Shown: positions 1-15,000 of the stretch, piece by piece
How positions within the stretch are numbered: position 1 is the stretch's first letter
Layout of the letters: each line of letters starts with the position of its first letter
Assembly (NCBI RefSeq): GCF_003945595.2
Contig: NW_024104661.1
Location: forward strand, 157,876-221,875
DNA from: Pipra filicauda
Taxonomy: Eukaryota; Chordata; Aves; Passeriformes; Pipridae
Direction of reading: 5' to 3'
DNA: 64,000 nt
Notes under the pieces: generated by a model
The model's input: only the letters and a program-made list of their open reading frames with translations
Database searches by the model: none
Told to the model about the DNA's origin: nothing
Made by a program: the position numbers and the translations under genes

Positions 1-3000
1 ATTACCTCTTTGAAAAGAAATTATGTTCTCACTGCAGGAAATGACTTAGACACGTATGAAAGCCAATTTCTAGAACTTCGGCAAAGACTATTGTATGCTG
101 AAAAGGAAAATAAAAGAAGATCACACGAACTGAGCAGTGCCCTCGATGAAATTAGACGTATAGTTGCAACAAGAGGAAACTTGACAACAAATCATACAGG
201 TCTGTATGTATAAAAATGTACTGTGTTAACAGTTCAGTTTTGTGTGCTCATGTTTATAACTGGTGTGGGGAGAAAAATCACTGCTTTGATTATATTAGCA
301 TTAAGTAGAGGGTTCTACTTTTGAAGAAAAGGCTGGGGGAGTAATTCCTGTTTGAAATGCCTCTGCAAATCCTCACAAATTTGTATTACCTGTGCATTTT
401 AAACAGTGATCAAATAAGGAGATAAATAAAAGGGGGCACACTGAGCTGCAGTGGTGTCATAGTGGCAAAGCTGTTTATATTGCTGAACGAGATTATTACA
501 GTCCTTATCCCTCTCTTGCTGCCAACCAGAGAGCACTGAATAAGCTATTTTTACCAGCTTTTACTGTACCAGTACACCCTCATAAAAAGAGGGCTGTGTT
601 CTGACCTGGAAGGCAGGTACACCTCCTCAGATGTTCCACACTTTCCAGGTGGAGTGACTTTTTGAAGGGCTGGGCACTGAGGTGGTGTGTGGGTGTGCAG
701 TCTCATGTCAGCAGGCAGATCACATCCGTGTTTGCTGAACCCAGGAGTTGGGAAGCCCCATGAGGACTTGCTGGCTAGATACAGACCAAGAGTGTCCCTG
801 CTAGAATTCATCTTGCAAGCAGTTGGTTAATAATCAGAAGGAAAATGTGAATGCTTGTAAGCATTGCCAATTAAAACTTTTATTGGGGGGAGGAGGGTAG
901 GGCATGTCTCTGCCCCTTTTTTTTGTGGCTTTTTTTTGGGGGGGGCTTTTTGGGGTTTTTGGGAATTTTTTTGAGGGACAGCAACATGCAATTAAGTTTA
1001 GTGATGCGGCTTCTTCCCATTGTTTAACTTCTTAGTTACCTTGCCTTACAGGCTGTTGTACATCTCCATCTATATGCACACTGTAGTTGCATACAATAGA
1101 TTGACAGTTTGATCCCATCCCCTAAAATAAGTGATGTAGTTGTGCGTGATCTGCCTTCCTCCCAAATTCAGATTGAAAGACCTGCTGGAAGACCTACTTC
1201 CCTGGGGAGAGAAAGGAAACTAGAATAGGCATCTCTGTGCTGGAGGCATTTCACAGTACACCCCAACTTCAGAAAGAGTCTGGGTGATACTGAAAACTGC
1301 CATCTAAAAATCCTTATTTTCATTGAGTACAGTAGGCTGGTAATCAGATTAAAACAGGGAATTAACCAGGATTTTTACAGGGGAAGAAGGAACAAGGTGC
1401 ATTTCTTCTTTGTATGGTCAGATTTGTTTCTTATCCTGTTATTCCCTGCCAGTTTTTGTCTGTTTATTCAATGTTAATTCAGTGGGACTGTTCAGATGTG
1501 CATAAACAAACAGCTGAGTGTTGGCAGGATTGTGGCCTTACAAGCTTTAGAATAGAGCCACGTTGGCAGCCACCAGTAGCCCCACATACAGTTATTGCCT
1601 AAAGCACATAATAGCAGTAGAGAAGACCTCAAGTTCCCCTTCCCTCTTAATTCACACTGGGGCTAGCTGAATATCAGGAAGTATTAAAGCTGTCAGTTCA
1701 CAGGATTTAAAGCAGAAATTTCTTAAAATCACTGAATAATTTTCCTTTTGTTTTTACTTGCCCTTCTGCTTCTCATTCCAGCCAATTTTTATTGTACAAC
1801 AAAAATGGAAACGTTTCTATGTAGCAAAACTCCTGTATATTTAATGGTAAAACAGAGTGGGAGGAGTTGTGGGTCTCTCTTTCATACACAAATGTCTGGG
1901 CGTTATATATACATATAACCACACACACACACATACATACATATATATATATATATATGGTTGTTTGGGGTTTTTATAAGCTGTTTTTTCTAGGGCCAGG
2001 AATCTCTGAGTTCTTATTTTCAGTGGGAATACTTCTTGGAAGTTGAAAAACTTAAAATATTGCCCATTCAGTAAGGCTCTGTCTTTGTTGATCTAAGCTG
2101 AGTGAATAAGGCTGATGGTGGTTGTTTGTGAGACTTGTACGTCACTTTGAAAGGTGGTAAATTTTGGGAATTATCTTAGATGCAATTTTTTTAAGGAAAA
2201 GTAACTTTCCATCCAAGTCAATAGACCTTCTATTGCTTTCATCTTTATTTTAAACAGGTAAAGAAAAAAGATTTCTCTTACCTACTACAATCTTTGGTTT
2301 CTTGAATACTTTCTAAAGGCCTGGATATGGCTTCTTTTTGCCATAGGACTTTTTATAACCTGAGAACTTCTGTTTGAGCCTTGAGAACCACCATGTGTTA
2401 TATTTTAGGGAAAGCATTTAAGTTTATTATGTAATTAAGAAAGTTATTTATCAGAATCTGTGTTTCTTTTCATTTAAAAAATTGCTTGACAACTATGTAA
2501 AAAACCCCAAACCAGTTTTTTTTTACTGCTGCTTTTAAAATCACTGCTTGTTGTGTTGTAAGGTGGCTCAGTCCTGCAAGTGTTTAATCGTAGGAAAATG
2601 TGGACTCAGTTCCCAGGATGTTCAAGCTTGGAGTTCTGCAGCATCACCTGGGTGGGAGGAAATTGTGCTGGGCAATTCTCAGTTTAATATAGTGTAATAT
2701 ATATGACATATAATTGCTTCTGAGGAATAGTTCTGATTTAATAACCTTGCTTGTGGTAATCTGCCAGTGCTCAGTTGAGCAAAACAGCTGAAAAAAAAAA
2801 AAAGGCTTCACTGCTGGCTTTTTATTTTATCTGTATCTGTGGATTTGTTGTTTTTTTTTAAGATGATATGAAGTGGAAAGTAGTAAACCTCCCAAGAAAA
2901 CTCCCCATGCATCTCACAAACATGCACTACTATCTACCTCACCTTCGAGAATATGAAGATGGAATTTTCCCAAATGTTATTTTTGGGCAACAGAGAACAG

Positions 3001-6000
3001 GAGGTGGGAAATTTGGTTTGGCTTATATTTTCTATATGTTTTTATTTTATATTAAATTCTAGCAATGAAGCATACTCAGAAGTTTGGAGTGGGTTTTCTC
3101 CTTTAACTTAACAATGTGCCCAAGCTGAATTAATTTTAATGGAGATTGCAAAAGTACTCATCCCTATTTAAAATCTTTACCTCATAGTATTCTGAAAAGC
3201 TTTTCAAATATCAAGAAAAACAGTCATAACTGAAAAACAATATTATTTTTTGTTTTAATCATGTGTTCTTATGGCTAAGGTGCATTAGCTGACATTTTTC
3301 ACCCTCAAAATTAGTATGAATGAGGAAGCCAAGGTGAATTTATAATGCAGTCAGTTTGCCAATGAGAGATGCAAATGTAAAGGTGATGTGATAATTTAAA
3401 GGATGTTAATATATCTTCAGTGTAATTTTTCATCCACATGAGAAATCAGCTGACACCTGCAGAAATCATAATGGATTTCAGTGAACTATAAGACAAGTTA
3501 TAAAGTTACATCTTCTCTTAACTGTCATGTGACAGGTAAAAGGAATATTCAAAAGCAGTAAGCAAAGAAGGAACTAGTCAACCATTTTGCTGAGTTTTGT
3601 ATTTTCTTTAAATTTTGATTTTTCTCTAGGGTGATTTTATATAAAGAAACACTTGGCAGCACTTTTGATTTAACTAAAAAACTCCAAACCCTTGGCCATG
3701 CCCATGACAATGGATAACTTTCTACAGACTTCTCATTAGTAGGTGTACAACAATTAGCTGTATCAGTGTGATCCTGTGTTGTAGTTCTCACCGGAGTGCC
3801 CATAGATCAGTGTCACTAATAAAAGAATGCTCCGTGTTTAATTTTTTTTTTATTATTTGTGCATGAAAATCACAATAGCAAGTAGTTTAATAAGGACAGG
3901 TTGACCTTCAGTGTGTAAAACCCCAGTGGTTTAGCAGGATATATGCTGGGAAGGAACACTGGAACTTAGGCATTTTTGAGCTGACACTGGCATGGATATT
4001 AAAGTCTGCAGCAAGTCACTAGTTGCACCTACTCCATTCTTCTAAAATCTGCTGCTTTCTTACCAACCTCCTCAGATTTAGGGGAATAGAAATCATCTGC
4101 AAGGACTAAGATTCCATCGGTTTACTGAGCTATGTTTGGCCACTGATTTAGGTAATGCCCATATGTATCCTGCAGATGCATCCTGCTTACAGTCTAGTGA
4201 TGTCATACAGCACAGCTTTGGTACTAGTGGAACCTTTGCCAGAGACAGTTTCATCACCTTTGTTTTAAATAACAATAATATCTAAGTTTCTTTCTTCTTA
4301 TTACTAATTCTATGGAAACCATTGATGCATATCAATCAAGCTGCTCAGCAAGATGTTTGAATTTGATTCCTTCTGAGATACATACACAGCGTTCACTTCC
4401 TGTGAGAGCCTGTTCACTAGAACAGTTCTGGTTTAACCCTTACTACTTAGATCTCCAAAGCAAAAGTAACCACTTATTTTGCAATACTCACTTTTAAAAC
4501 TCAGTAGCAGGCACCTATGTGTTTGCCAGAGGTAGTAGTATCCCCAAGTTCCAAAATGTTGACACTCTACACAGTGTAGGGCTGGTGCTTATAACATAGA
4601 CACGTGGGTGTCTAACCTAAACTTAGCTGGAGGGGTCTCTCCTTCCAAGTAGTAAAGCAAATGCTGTCACAGTGCTAAGGGAATACTAACTGTCACCAAA
4701 TGTCATGGTCACATCAAAATTAAAATGTAATTTCCCTTTCCTTTTACTTGACTTAAAATTACGTGACTTGAGGCCTTCTCTCTTCGCAGTCTCACTGGTG
4801 ATGGGTATTCCTACTGTGAAAAGGGAAAAGAAAAATTACCTGATTAGTACACTGCATTCCCTACTGCATGGACTTTCTGAAGAGCAAGAGAAGGACTGTG
4901 TAATAATCATCTTTGTAGCAGAGGTAAGTTTGCATGGAAAGGTGCAGTATGCTGATAGAAAGACAATATGGAGATTTATGTCTTAGTGTAATAACGTAGG
5001 AAAGGCTGCAAAATAATGTTACCTGGGCCTTTGGGAGGGATTTCTTCAGGCCTGGAGGAGATGGTGAGCAGCTGGTGCCTTAATGTTCATATGTGGAAAA
5101 AACCCTGTAACTCAGAGGATCGAAGGGTAAAAAGTCACATTACATTTACAGAAACAGTTTTTTTCAATAAAACCATATGAACTCATTATTTATCTCTGAA
5201 AGTAAGGTATTCTGCTTTCAGAATGAAATGTAAATCCTCCACAGAAGAGTTCCATAGAACTTGAAGAAAGGAAACTTAATCAGTCTAAAAAATGTTCAGA
5301 TCATTTATCTTCTAGTTTGATATCATATATCTTGCAAAGGTCATGTTAGAGCCTTCTGCATGCATTTTGACATTTTATGTGCCAAAGAAGACTGTTCAAA
5401 GACTTGATCAGTTCCATGTTTGGGAAAGTAAACGGGGCTCAAGGTAAAATATTAGAGCTAAATGCTTTTTTTTCTTATTCCAACATGTCTTGATCATATT
5501 AGAAAAAAGGCTACAGAAGGGAATTAGCTAGTCATAGATTCTTGCAGGTAAATGACTGTGCAGTTATTCAGACTTCATATTTTTAATTCATGTTTCTTTA
5601 TCCTTCCATGAGCAACATTAAATTCATACATGTATTCATTAACAGTTACGGTTTGCTTTTTTTTAGTTCAGTCACCACTTTTGCAGCTGTAATATTGTCA
5701 AACAGAACATAGTTCACTTTAGTAAGTTATGTCATGACTTCCACTGTTCTGTTTTGATCACAGTGATAAGTATATAGGATGAATTTTACTGGCTGTAGTT
5801 CCCCTTGAGCATAGTTTTCAGGAGCTGAACTTATTTTACAGTTGGTATTTCCCAGTGAAGAGCTCTGGCAATGATGAGCTTTGCCAAGCTGCCATTCAGA
5901 TAAATGTTTTATTACAGGGCTTCAGAGGGTTCTGTGAGTTTTTGAGGGTTAACTTCTGAATAGTGGAGAGTCCTAATGTGACACTTTAAACAAACAGCAG

Positions 6001-9000
6001 GTCTGGTTGTAGTAACATAGTCCACATCAGCCAATTTAGGATTAAACTGCCATTGTAGGAATTATTCCCCGCTTTATCCCATCCCCAAAGTCACATTCTC
6101 GCAGCTTCCATTTTTCAGCCGTGCAGTAAATTGGAGCAGCTTGATTGTGCTGATATGAGAGGTGATAAGAACATCTATTATGAGAGGAGGGCAGGTGAAT
6201 CTACACCTTCCTTTTTCTCCAAATGTCTCAAAAGATCGAGTTAAATGTTTATATCATGGGTTAAGTCATAGTAACTTATTGACTGAAAGTGAGTTGTAAG
6301 TTCTGGGTATTTTTTTCTTATTGCAGCTCTTTGCTTACCATTTCACCTTGGTTTTACTTATTGTGTATTTAAAAAAAAAATCTGAACTGCTAAGACACAC
6401 ATTGTGTTGCTTTGGAAATCACATCCATAAAACTTTGCACTCTTTAATGTAGTTAGCAGATGTGTTTTGCACACCGAAACTGTTACCTTTATGAAACAGC
6501 AGTAATGAATAAGTATGTCCTCAAAATTTCTAAAGAACCCTAAGTTTGTTATATTAGGAAGAAACTAACTAAAATTTTAAGTACTGCTAGCTTTAGAATA
6601 TTTTGTTTAGGTGATTTTTCTCAACAGCATCAGGCCTCTTTTGTGATTTTTGGATGATTAACCTGAAGCAGCTCTTTTTACTGACATTTCTATGACTGTG
6701 CTTTTCTGGCATAATTGAAAGCTGTAGAATAGAATTTATGCAGAAAATGGCCTGGCCTCCTGCAAGAACACTGAAAAACAAAATGCAGAAACCACAGCTG
6801 GAGATGGTTCACTTTTGCATTCAAGTACATTGAAAGTTCTATTGGTTTGAAAAGCCCATACTGTCCTTTAGTAGAAATTCTACTGTAATGTACCGTGTTT
6901 GTTTGGAAGGAAAAGAAATAGAGAATAAAAATGAAGTGTTTGCGTATAAATATTCCCTACAAAAGGTTGTTTAATACAAAAATAGGTGACTTGAAATGAA
7001 ATGCACCCTTCTTTTCTTTAGGTGAATACAGACTATGTTAAGAGTGTTGCAGAAAGTGTTAAAACCAGGTAAGTCCTAAAGAATGTAACATCCAACAGCA
7101 AGTGAGTTTTTTTGAAAGAAAAATTATTGAAAAAATTAGAGCATTTCAGCTGAAATGGAACTGCTAAATAATGAGGCAAAGGTTCACTCTTGGTATGTGT
7201 GCCATAACACACTGTGAAACAAAAGCTTCAGAACAGAAGGATGTATATCAGTTTATTTTCTATTTTTTATTTCATAAATATGCTTTAACTAACCAGCTTA
7301 AATCTCTGATAAGTATTTACTTGAGCCCAAGTCTTTTCCCCATGAAATTAATGATGCAATTCACACACCTGAAGCTACATATATTAGATCCCCACTGACT
7401 ACACAAGCCTGCAATGTATTCTGATGTCTGTTGTAGAATCATAGAATCATTTAGGTTGGAAAAGACCTGTAAGATCAGTTGAGTTCAACCATTAGCCCAG
7501 CACTGCCACCACTAAACTATGTCCACAAGTGCCACATCTACATGTTTTCCAGGTGTCTTTGTTTCCTTGTTTGACTACTTTTTTTTTGGGCAGCAAATGG
7601 ATTACCTCTATAATCTTTAATACTATTATATGATGGGTAACATGAGATGGGTATTCTTTGCCATGCCAAAATTAATGTAAGAGCTATGAAATGAAAGCTT
7701 GGTTCCCACTGCAGTTCTGCTTGCTCTTATCTTCCCTCCCCATAAATGTTTACAGTATTGTGCGTGTTAAAAACTGCAGAGCAACTTCAGAGGAACTACT
7801 AAATTAAAAACGTTTGGGAAAAAAAATACAATCATTGGTAGATTTTTGTCTTTAAAAGTGCTGCTTTTAAGAAATAGTATGGTGTAGCTAGCAGTCACAA
7901 AACAGATAAGGCTAAAGGCCCTGAAGGGCAGTGAACTGAAAGAAGCAAGAGTTGAAATCTGCACTGTGCTGCAGTACTGGTGTTGCTGGTTCTTTCATGC
8001 ACAAGCTTATTGGTGAATTGGTTACTCTGACAGAACCCCTCTTTGGCCAATATTCGAAGTGAAACAACCTTTCCCCTCACTCCTTTGAAATGCCTACAAG
8101 AGTTCTCAATCTTTGTATTAATATTTTATTAGAATTATAGAATCATTTAGGTTGGAAGAGACTTTTAAAATTGAGTCCAGCCATTAACCCAGCGTTGCCA
8201 GACCCACCACTAAACCACGTCCCCAAGTGCCACATCTACACGTCTTTTAAATACCTCCAGGGATGGTGACTCAACTGCTTCCCTGGGCAGCATGTTCCAA
8301 TGCTTGATAACCCTTTTGGTGAAGAAATTTTTCCTAAGACCCAATCTAAACCTGCCCTGGCGCAACTTGAGGCCATTTCTTCTTGTCCTGTTGCTTGTGA
8401 AAAGAGATGGACACCCATGCAAAACAACCAACAAATAATAAAAAAAAAAATCGAACAAGATCCCTGGAGGAGTTGCCCTTTTTCTTCACTTTTGAGGCCT
8501 TTCTGGACATCCTGCTGCACTCCAGGGTTTCCCACACTGCATTTAGGGTGTAGGTTTCCCCCAGAAGACTCCTTGTGCTGAGCCTGTTGGTTAAGTAATA
8601 GCCATTGCTTCCTGCCTCCAGAGAGTTTATCTCAGCTGGGAATACTGCAGCAAGGACAAGGGTAAGAGGCATTTCTCCTCAGCACTGTTGGGCACTGCTA
8701 AGGTACAATACTTACAGCAGTTTGAGCACTTAGATAATTTTTTCTATTTCTTCATGGCTTTAGAAAAAATTATTGCAGTGTAAATGCTTTGCCAAAGTTA
8801 CACGTAAGAGTTTTTTTTTTCCATAATGCTTTTAATCTGATGTGCTTAATTTTTAGTGTTGTTTTTTTCATTAATCATAGGAAATGTGAAACTCAGTTCT
8901 GAAAGCTCTTTATTTCTGTGATCCTTTACTTTGTTGCATTGGAGCTTGTTTGTTGGGTTTGGTTTTGGGGTTTTTTTGTGGGTTTTTTGGTGTTTGGTTT

Positions 9001-12000
9001 TTTTTTTCTGGGAAGAGAGGGAGATTTGACTTCCAGGCTTGACTCTCAAAGTGGATTACATGTTTTTTCAATGACTTTTAAAGGGAAAATTTAATCCTTG
9101 GAGCAGAGATTAGACCCCAACCAAACCCCTGCTCTGGACAGTATGATTCTGGCTAGGATATGGAATTATAATTGGAGCAAGGGTAAGGAAACTTGGAGCT
9201 CTCACACAAGGGGGAACAGTCGTGTGTCGTTCTGAATAGTGGATTTAATCATGAGTTACTGCTGCATTTTGGCAATTATCTCAGGATTGTTAGTAAGCAT
9301 CTATAGATGCAGGAAGGGCAGGATTTTTGAGACACTTCTCTCCAGTGTTTTCTGAGACTTTGAGTTACTGACCTGTCTGTTCTGATGGTGGTCAAAGACC
9401 ACTTCTTGGTTCCAAATTTGCAGTCTATGTGACTTAGTTTCTTTGCTGGAGTTGTGAATTCCACTTGTGTGGGAGCAGACCTAATTCTGGGGACCTTCTG
9501 TCTATGGTTGCCCTCAGAAGTCTTTTTGAGGAATGGAGTCTCACAAAGATTCTTCTCACAGCTTTCCCAGAGAAATCCAGTCTGGAGTCCTAGAGGTCAT
9601 TTCTCCTCCTGCTTCTTATTATCCAGATCTTTCCAACCTGAAAAAAACATTTGGGGATTCTGAGGACAGAGTAAGGTAAGATGGCTGTATAATACCCAAG
9701 AACTTTTGCTAAGAGTAAAAAATGAAAAATTCTGCAAAAGTCAGTGTGGTTGAGCTGATAATGCTCTCCTGTTTCAGAGCTAATGGATCTCAACTGTAAC
9801 TTTAAAAAAAAATTGTTACACAAGCAGATCTTGAGAAAAGCTATGCTGCACATCAGCTTCAGGGTGAAAGCCAAGGCTTCTCCTTTGGATCTTGACTCTG
9901 GGCATCCCATGGGTTTTAAATCAGATGGATAATGCCAAAAGGTATTATCTGAGCATAAAGGAAACAAAACAGGAAAATCTTTCATGTGATGCGTATGGGA
10001 GAGGCTCTGTGAACACACAAAGGAAACCCCATGTGGCCCCTTAGCTAACTACTGACAACTACTGTGGGTTTAATTAGTGACCTAACTTTTGGTGATCACA
10101 GACATTTTATCTACTGTTAATGCATCCTAACTGGTGATTTCATTCATTCACGTGCCCCAAATTCACTGAGACAGAGATTATAACCTAAAAAAACCCCATT
10201 GATTTGTTGGAGGAAAGTAATTTTCTTTCAATCAACAATAAATAATTTGTCAGAAGCCACTGCAACAAAGCAGCAAGAGACCTGCAGTACTGAGAGTTTA
10301 GGTTAGAGGAAATCAGCAAGTATATGTATGCTTGTGTTTTGGCTTTATAGATAAATCTTATGTGTTTCAGAGCATAAACAAGTTTAAATACTTAACTTTC
10401 AGATATGATTAAAATCAGATACACTTTTATGTTATTTGAATACTGTTAAATTACTCTCTAGTCTTTCAGCATAGATTATCAAACATCAACTTTGTCCTCT
10501 CGTAAAATGACAGACTGTCCAAAGTCTCTATTTATATTTAAAACGGAAAATTAATTTATTAACCTGCTTTTGTGCTGTTCATAAGTAAAAGCACTTTGTT
10601 TTTCATTTTAGAATAATCCATATGTGTTTACTGTTCATAATATAAGGAGTAGAATCATTTAAGTCAACTGACATGAATAAACTTGTTAGACATTTTGTTT
10701 CAGGCTCCATTGATGGAGATCAAAATTTTTTGCTTAGTTAATGTTAACATTTATGGGAAAGTCAAATTATATATAAATGTTTACACTGATTGTAGAGAAA
10801 TGTTTTTTTCACTTAACTATGGGTTAGAATACTCAACCTTACAATTTCACTGTAAAGGAAAAAAAACTGCAGAGCATTAGAAATGCTTTTATTATAGAAA
10901 TAACTCTCGCAACCCCCCCAAAAAACTTATCAGAATTTGCTGCTTATGTTTAGGTGGAGAACTAAACAGAATTTGGATTATAGCTTTTTAATGCTATATG
11001 CCCAACCTAAGGGAACATTGTATTTACAGGTATGTCTATATTATCATTAAATAGCTGCAATGCATCTGTACCGATTATTAGCTTTGGCAATTTTAATTTT
11101 TGTTAAAAGCCTCAATAAAACCAGAAGTCTGTTGTAATTTTCTGTGTGTTTTACCTGTGCTCTTTACAAGCATCTGCGTATTTCTGTGTTTATATTCATC
11201 TTGTGGCCAGGTACTATTTGATTAAATCCATCTGTACCTTCTTGTCGTTTGTGAGGTTGAATAGCAAGGTAACTGAAGCATGAAGGCCTTATTTGATTAG
11301 GTTAAGAAAGTCAGAGTTTAATGTCTCTTTACTTAGTGCAGCAAGGCAAAATTGTGGTGGCAGGTCCAGGTTGTAGCCCAGATCCCAACAAACCAGAATC
11401 TCTCAGATAGGGAAACACACCAATATAGCAATACTGAAGTTAAAGTTAAACTACATGTTGGTACAGATCCTAATTTCTGCAGAAGACTTAGTCTTAGACT
11501 TTAAGATCTGCATGCATTCAGGCTTAGCTTTAGCCATCATTCTAAATTTTCCTAATTTGCACTCCATAAAGATCATAATCACCACCAGAGATTCCAAAAT
11601 TTATCAGAGTTGTTCAATAATGGAAGAGTTCCATAAAATTTTCACATAGCTCATTAGTGTCAAGAAAGCTCAGAAGAGGGTTTTGCTTGGTTCTTAGTTT
11701 TCCTGGGTCTTCTACTCCAGACACTATCACATAAGGAGATCACAGGATTCCTGGAAGCAGAAGAAGAGAAGACTGCAGGAGCAGGCATCTTGTGTGGTTC
11801 TTGTCAGGATTTAAACACAAACACGTTTGAGCTGGGCTACCCAAGGGTCCGTGCTGTGTTCTACAATGTGGCATAGGTGCTCAGAAGGCAGGAGGAAAAA
11901 TGTTGTGTTTTGAACAGTTCAGGTTTAGCGGAAAAGGAAGTATTTTCCTGTGGCTTTTGTATATTTTTAAGAACAGTACCCAAGTTTACTAAGTGTAGAC

Positions 12001-15000
12001 TAGAGCATTAAGGTATAGGAAACCCAGTGAAGTGAAATGTTAAGATACTGTCAGGTATTTGATGTCCTTTCCTGTTTCACAGGTCTACAAGCATTCATGT
12101 TTGCATGGCAATGACTTACTTATGTATTTGTATTTTTACAGAGATTTGAGAACATGAATTTTCTTATCTGAGACAGTATATAACGACTGTATAAGTTATA
12201 TTGAACTGTGTTATTCAGAGCAAAGCCTGCGTTCTGATGGTTGTGTGGGAGTTATGCCTACATTCAGAATTTTCTTTAAAAGAAACTGTACTTTCCTTAT
12301 ACCATTCCTACTATATCTACTTCTTCATTTTTATGTCCAGCCTGCAGTTGTTTCTGTAGCACTGATGCTGTTCTGCCCAAAAAATACTTTGTAGAGTACA
12401 GCTGAAAAGAATGAACACTTGCTGCCATAAAATCTCCCTCTATTTGGAAGTCTTGTATTAAAGGAAAGCAGATAACTTAAAAATACTTTTCCTTAGGCTG
12501 CTACAAAGATTTACTTCAGTAGTCTTAAGCAAAACTTTCACTAGCTAAGATTTTATTTATTGTTTTGTCAAGAATGGTATAGTTTGGGTGACCGGTATTA
12601 ACTCTGAAATTTCGAAAGAAGATAAGCATACATGGTTAGTCTTGATGTCTACAGTTGATGTTATGAGTCAGGCAAGATCTTTGCCAAATAAACACTCATT
12701 CTAGGATATTGCTGAACCAGGATTTAGGCAATCTGAAGTCCATTGAAGCTAAGATGAACCTTACCTACTGATCAAACATAGTATTTGAAAGAAACAGAAT
12801 AAATCTCGTCCTTTTTATCTGAAGCATCTCTTCTACTTCTCCTTTTTTTTTTATTTGGTTGGTTCGTTTTTGTTTGTTTTGGGCTTTTTTTTGTTTGGTT
12901 GGGTGGAGTTTTTTTGCTGGTTTTTGTTGGGTTTTTTTGTTTGTTTTGCTCTGGTTTGTTTTTGTGGGTTTTTTTTTGAGCGGGGTGGTGTTTGTGGTTT
13001 TCTGTTAGGGGTTTTTTGGGCTTTTATTTGGCAGGGGGAGGGTGTTGGGGGTTTTTGGTGACATTTTCTTTATCAATAAAACGTGGGAGATCTTTGAAGT
13101 CCTTGTTTCCACCTTCACTATGCCTCCTGGCATCCACCAGAGCCCCTTGAGGCGCTTGTAATAATGGGATCATAACATAGCTATAAAAGCAGGCATTCCA
13201 GTCCCAGCCTAGTAGTGAAGACATGCATTTGTTCTTTTTGTCCCTGTAGACTTAGCTCATTCTGAAGCAATCAAACATTTAAAATCAGAAAGAAACACAA
13301 ATACAGCAGTTTTTGGGAATTGTTTTCTATTAGCACTGAGAGGAAGCAAAAATAAAACATAAAATAAGTCTTTTAATTTCTTCAGTTAAGATCTGTTATA
13401 AAGTTCTAATCTAATTAACTGAACTACTGCTATGCTTTTTTTTTATCCCCACACGTGGAGGCTGGGGAAGCTTTGTGTTATATATATATATATATATATA
13501 TATATAAGTTTGTCTATAAGTTATATATATATAACATATATATTACTTATATACCATTACTTCAGTTTCTCAAGCGTATTTCTCTAATGTATTTAAGGCC
13601 TGAGGAATAACTCAACGAGTTCGTTAGTAGTCTTTACATGGATTTTTTTCTTCCCCTGACTAGACTCTAGGTCAAGCCTGTTATTTGGCAGAGCTCCTAA
13701 AAGGAGCTTCACAATCTCTACATAGTCATTGTCAGTGTTTCAAAAATATAAAAATACCTTAATGTAACTTAGAAAGGAAGACACTTTCCTGTCTGATGCC
13801 TACACTTCCATTGAATGCTTCCACTTTTTTTGTTACTACTTCATTTTTACTTCTCTGAGCATAAGAAAAACAAATGGAAACCCATTTATTGTCTATCATC
13901 TTGAAAATTTTCATAGCCTGCCTATAGTGCATGTGTCTCTTTTCATCCAAAAGTACTGATGAGTGAAAGGAAATTAGCTGCCATCATGTGTTTTGCTGAC
14001 CTTCTCATGGCAATGGGGCAAATGAACTAGACAGTTCATATCCTAAACCTCCTGATCCAGCTGTGTGCCACTACATAACCATTTTTGGTAGAGAAGAGCG
14101 TATGAAAAAGAAGTGGCTGTAAGCTGAAGGTGGAAAAATTCAAATTAGGATTTGGATAAAAAGTATTAAGCATTCAGGATAATTACATGTATCACATACT
14201 GAAAAAGAACTGACACTGAAATACCTAAGCAATGGCAGATGTTCTCCAAGAAGATATGCTTTAGTTGAACACAAATTACAGGGCTCAGTGCAGGGTTATA
14301 TAAAAAACTTAGTGGCCTGTGCTATGCAGGATATCAAACTACATTCTCTAATACTCACTGCCAGCTTCAGGAAAGCCCATTTCAGACTTATCACTTTGCA
14401 AAACTACTTTCAGTTCATAACCACATTCACAGCCTCTGTATTTTTAATTTTTGCTGCTCTTGTAAGCTTTCTCATGGTGTTTCTTGATATGGTGGTCTCC
14501 CTAGGTTTTTGAGATACTCCTCACTGGTTTTGATCCTTTTTTGGTGCCCCTCAATTTCTCTTTAAGGGTTCTCTAACCTTGCTCTTTATCCCTTTACATC
14601 TAGCTCCTCTAAGCTCATTTGATTTTATGCAAGATTTCTTGTAAGTTGACATTTTGGTTGGGTTTTTTTTGTTGTTGTTCTCTTCTGCATAGCTGTCAAC
14701 TCAACTCAGTCCCCCCACCTCAGAATCTGTTAAGAAGCATTCATCTTGATCATCTTGATCAGTTTGTCTCCGTCTATCTATTTTTTTGGTATCTTACTAT
14801 CAGCAAAAGCTGACAGGGTCAAATCTTGTCTTTTCTAACCTCATTCTACATCCTCCTGGCTTCACTGTTGACAACACATTTCTTTCCAGCCAGCCCTACA
14901 CTTGTAGTGGTGGCTAAATTCAACTAAAAGCTGTGGGCCTGCTCTCTCAAGCTCTTGATGATGACTGTGCTGAGTCAGTTGAAGACACAAAACCGGCAGG

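Noticed and set aside
9590..10018. Open frame of 142 codons on the - strand
   Set aside because: It overlaps MGAT4D exon e in antisense and shows no domain.
10954..11029. Possible one-base frameshift in MGAT4D exon f
   Set aside because: My border counts differ by one base, but the translated sequence follows the family without a break, so I treat it as a counting limit rather than a mutation.
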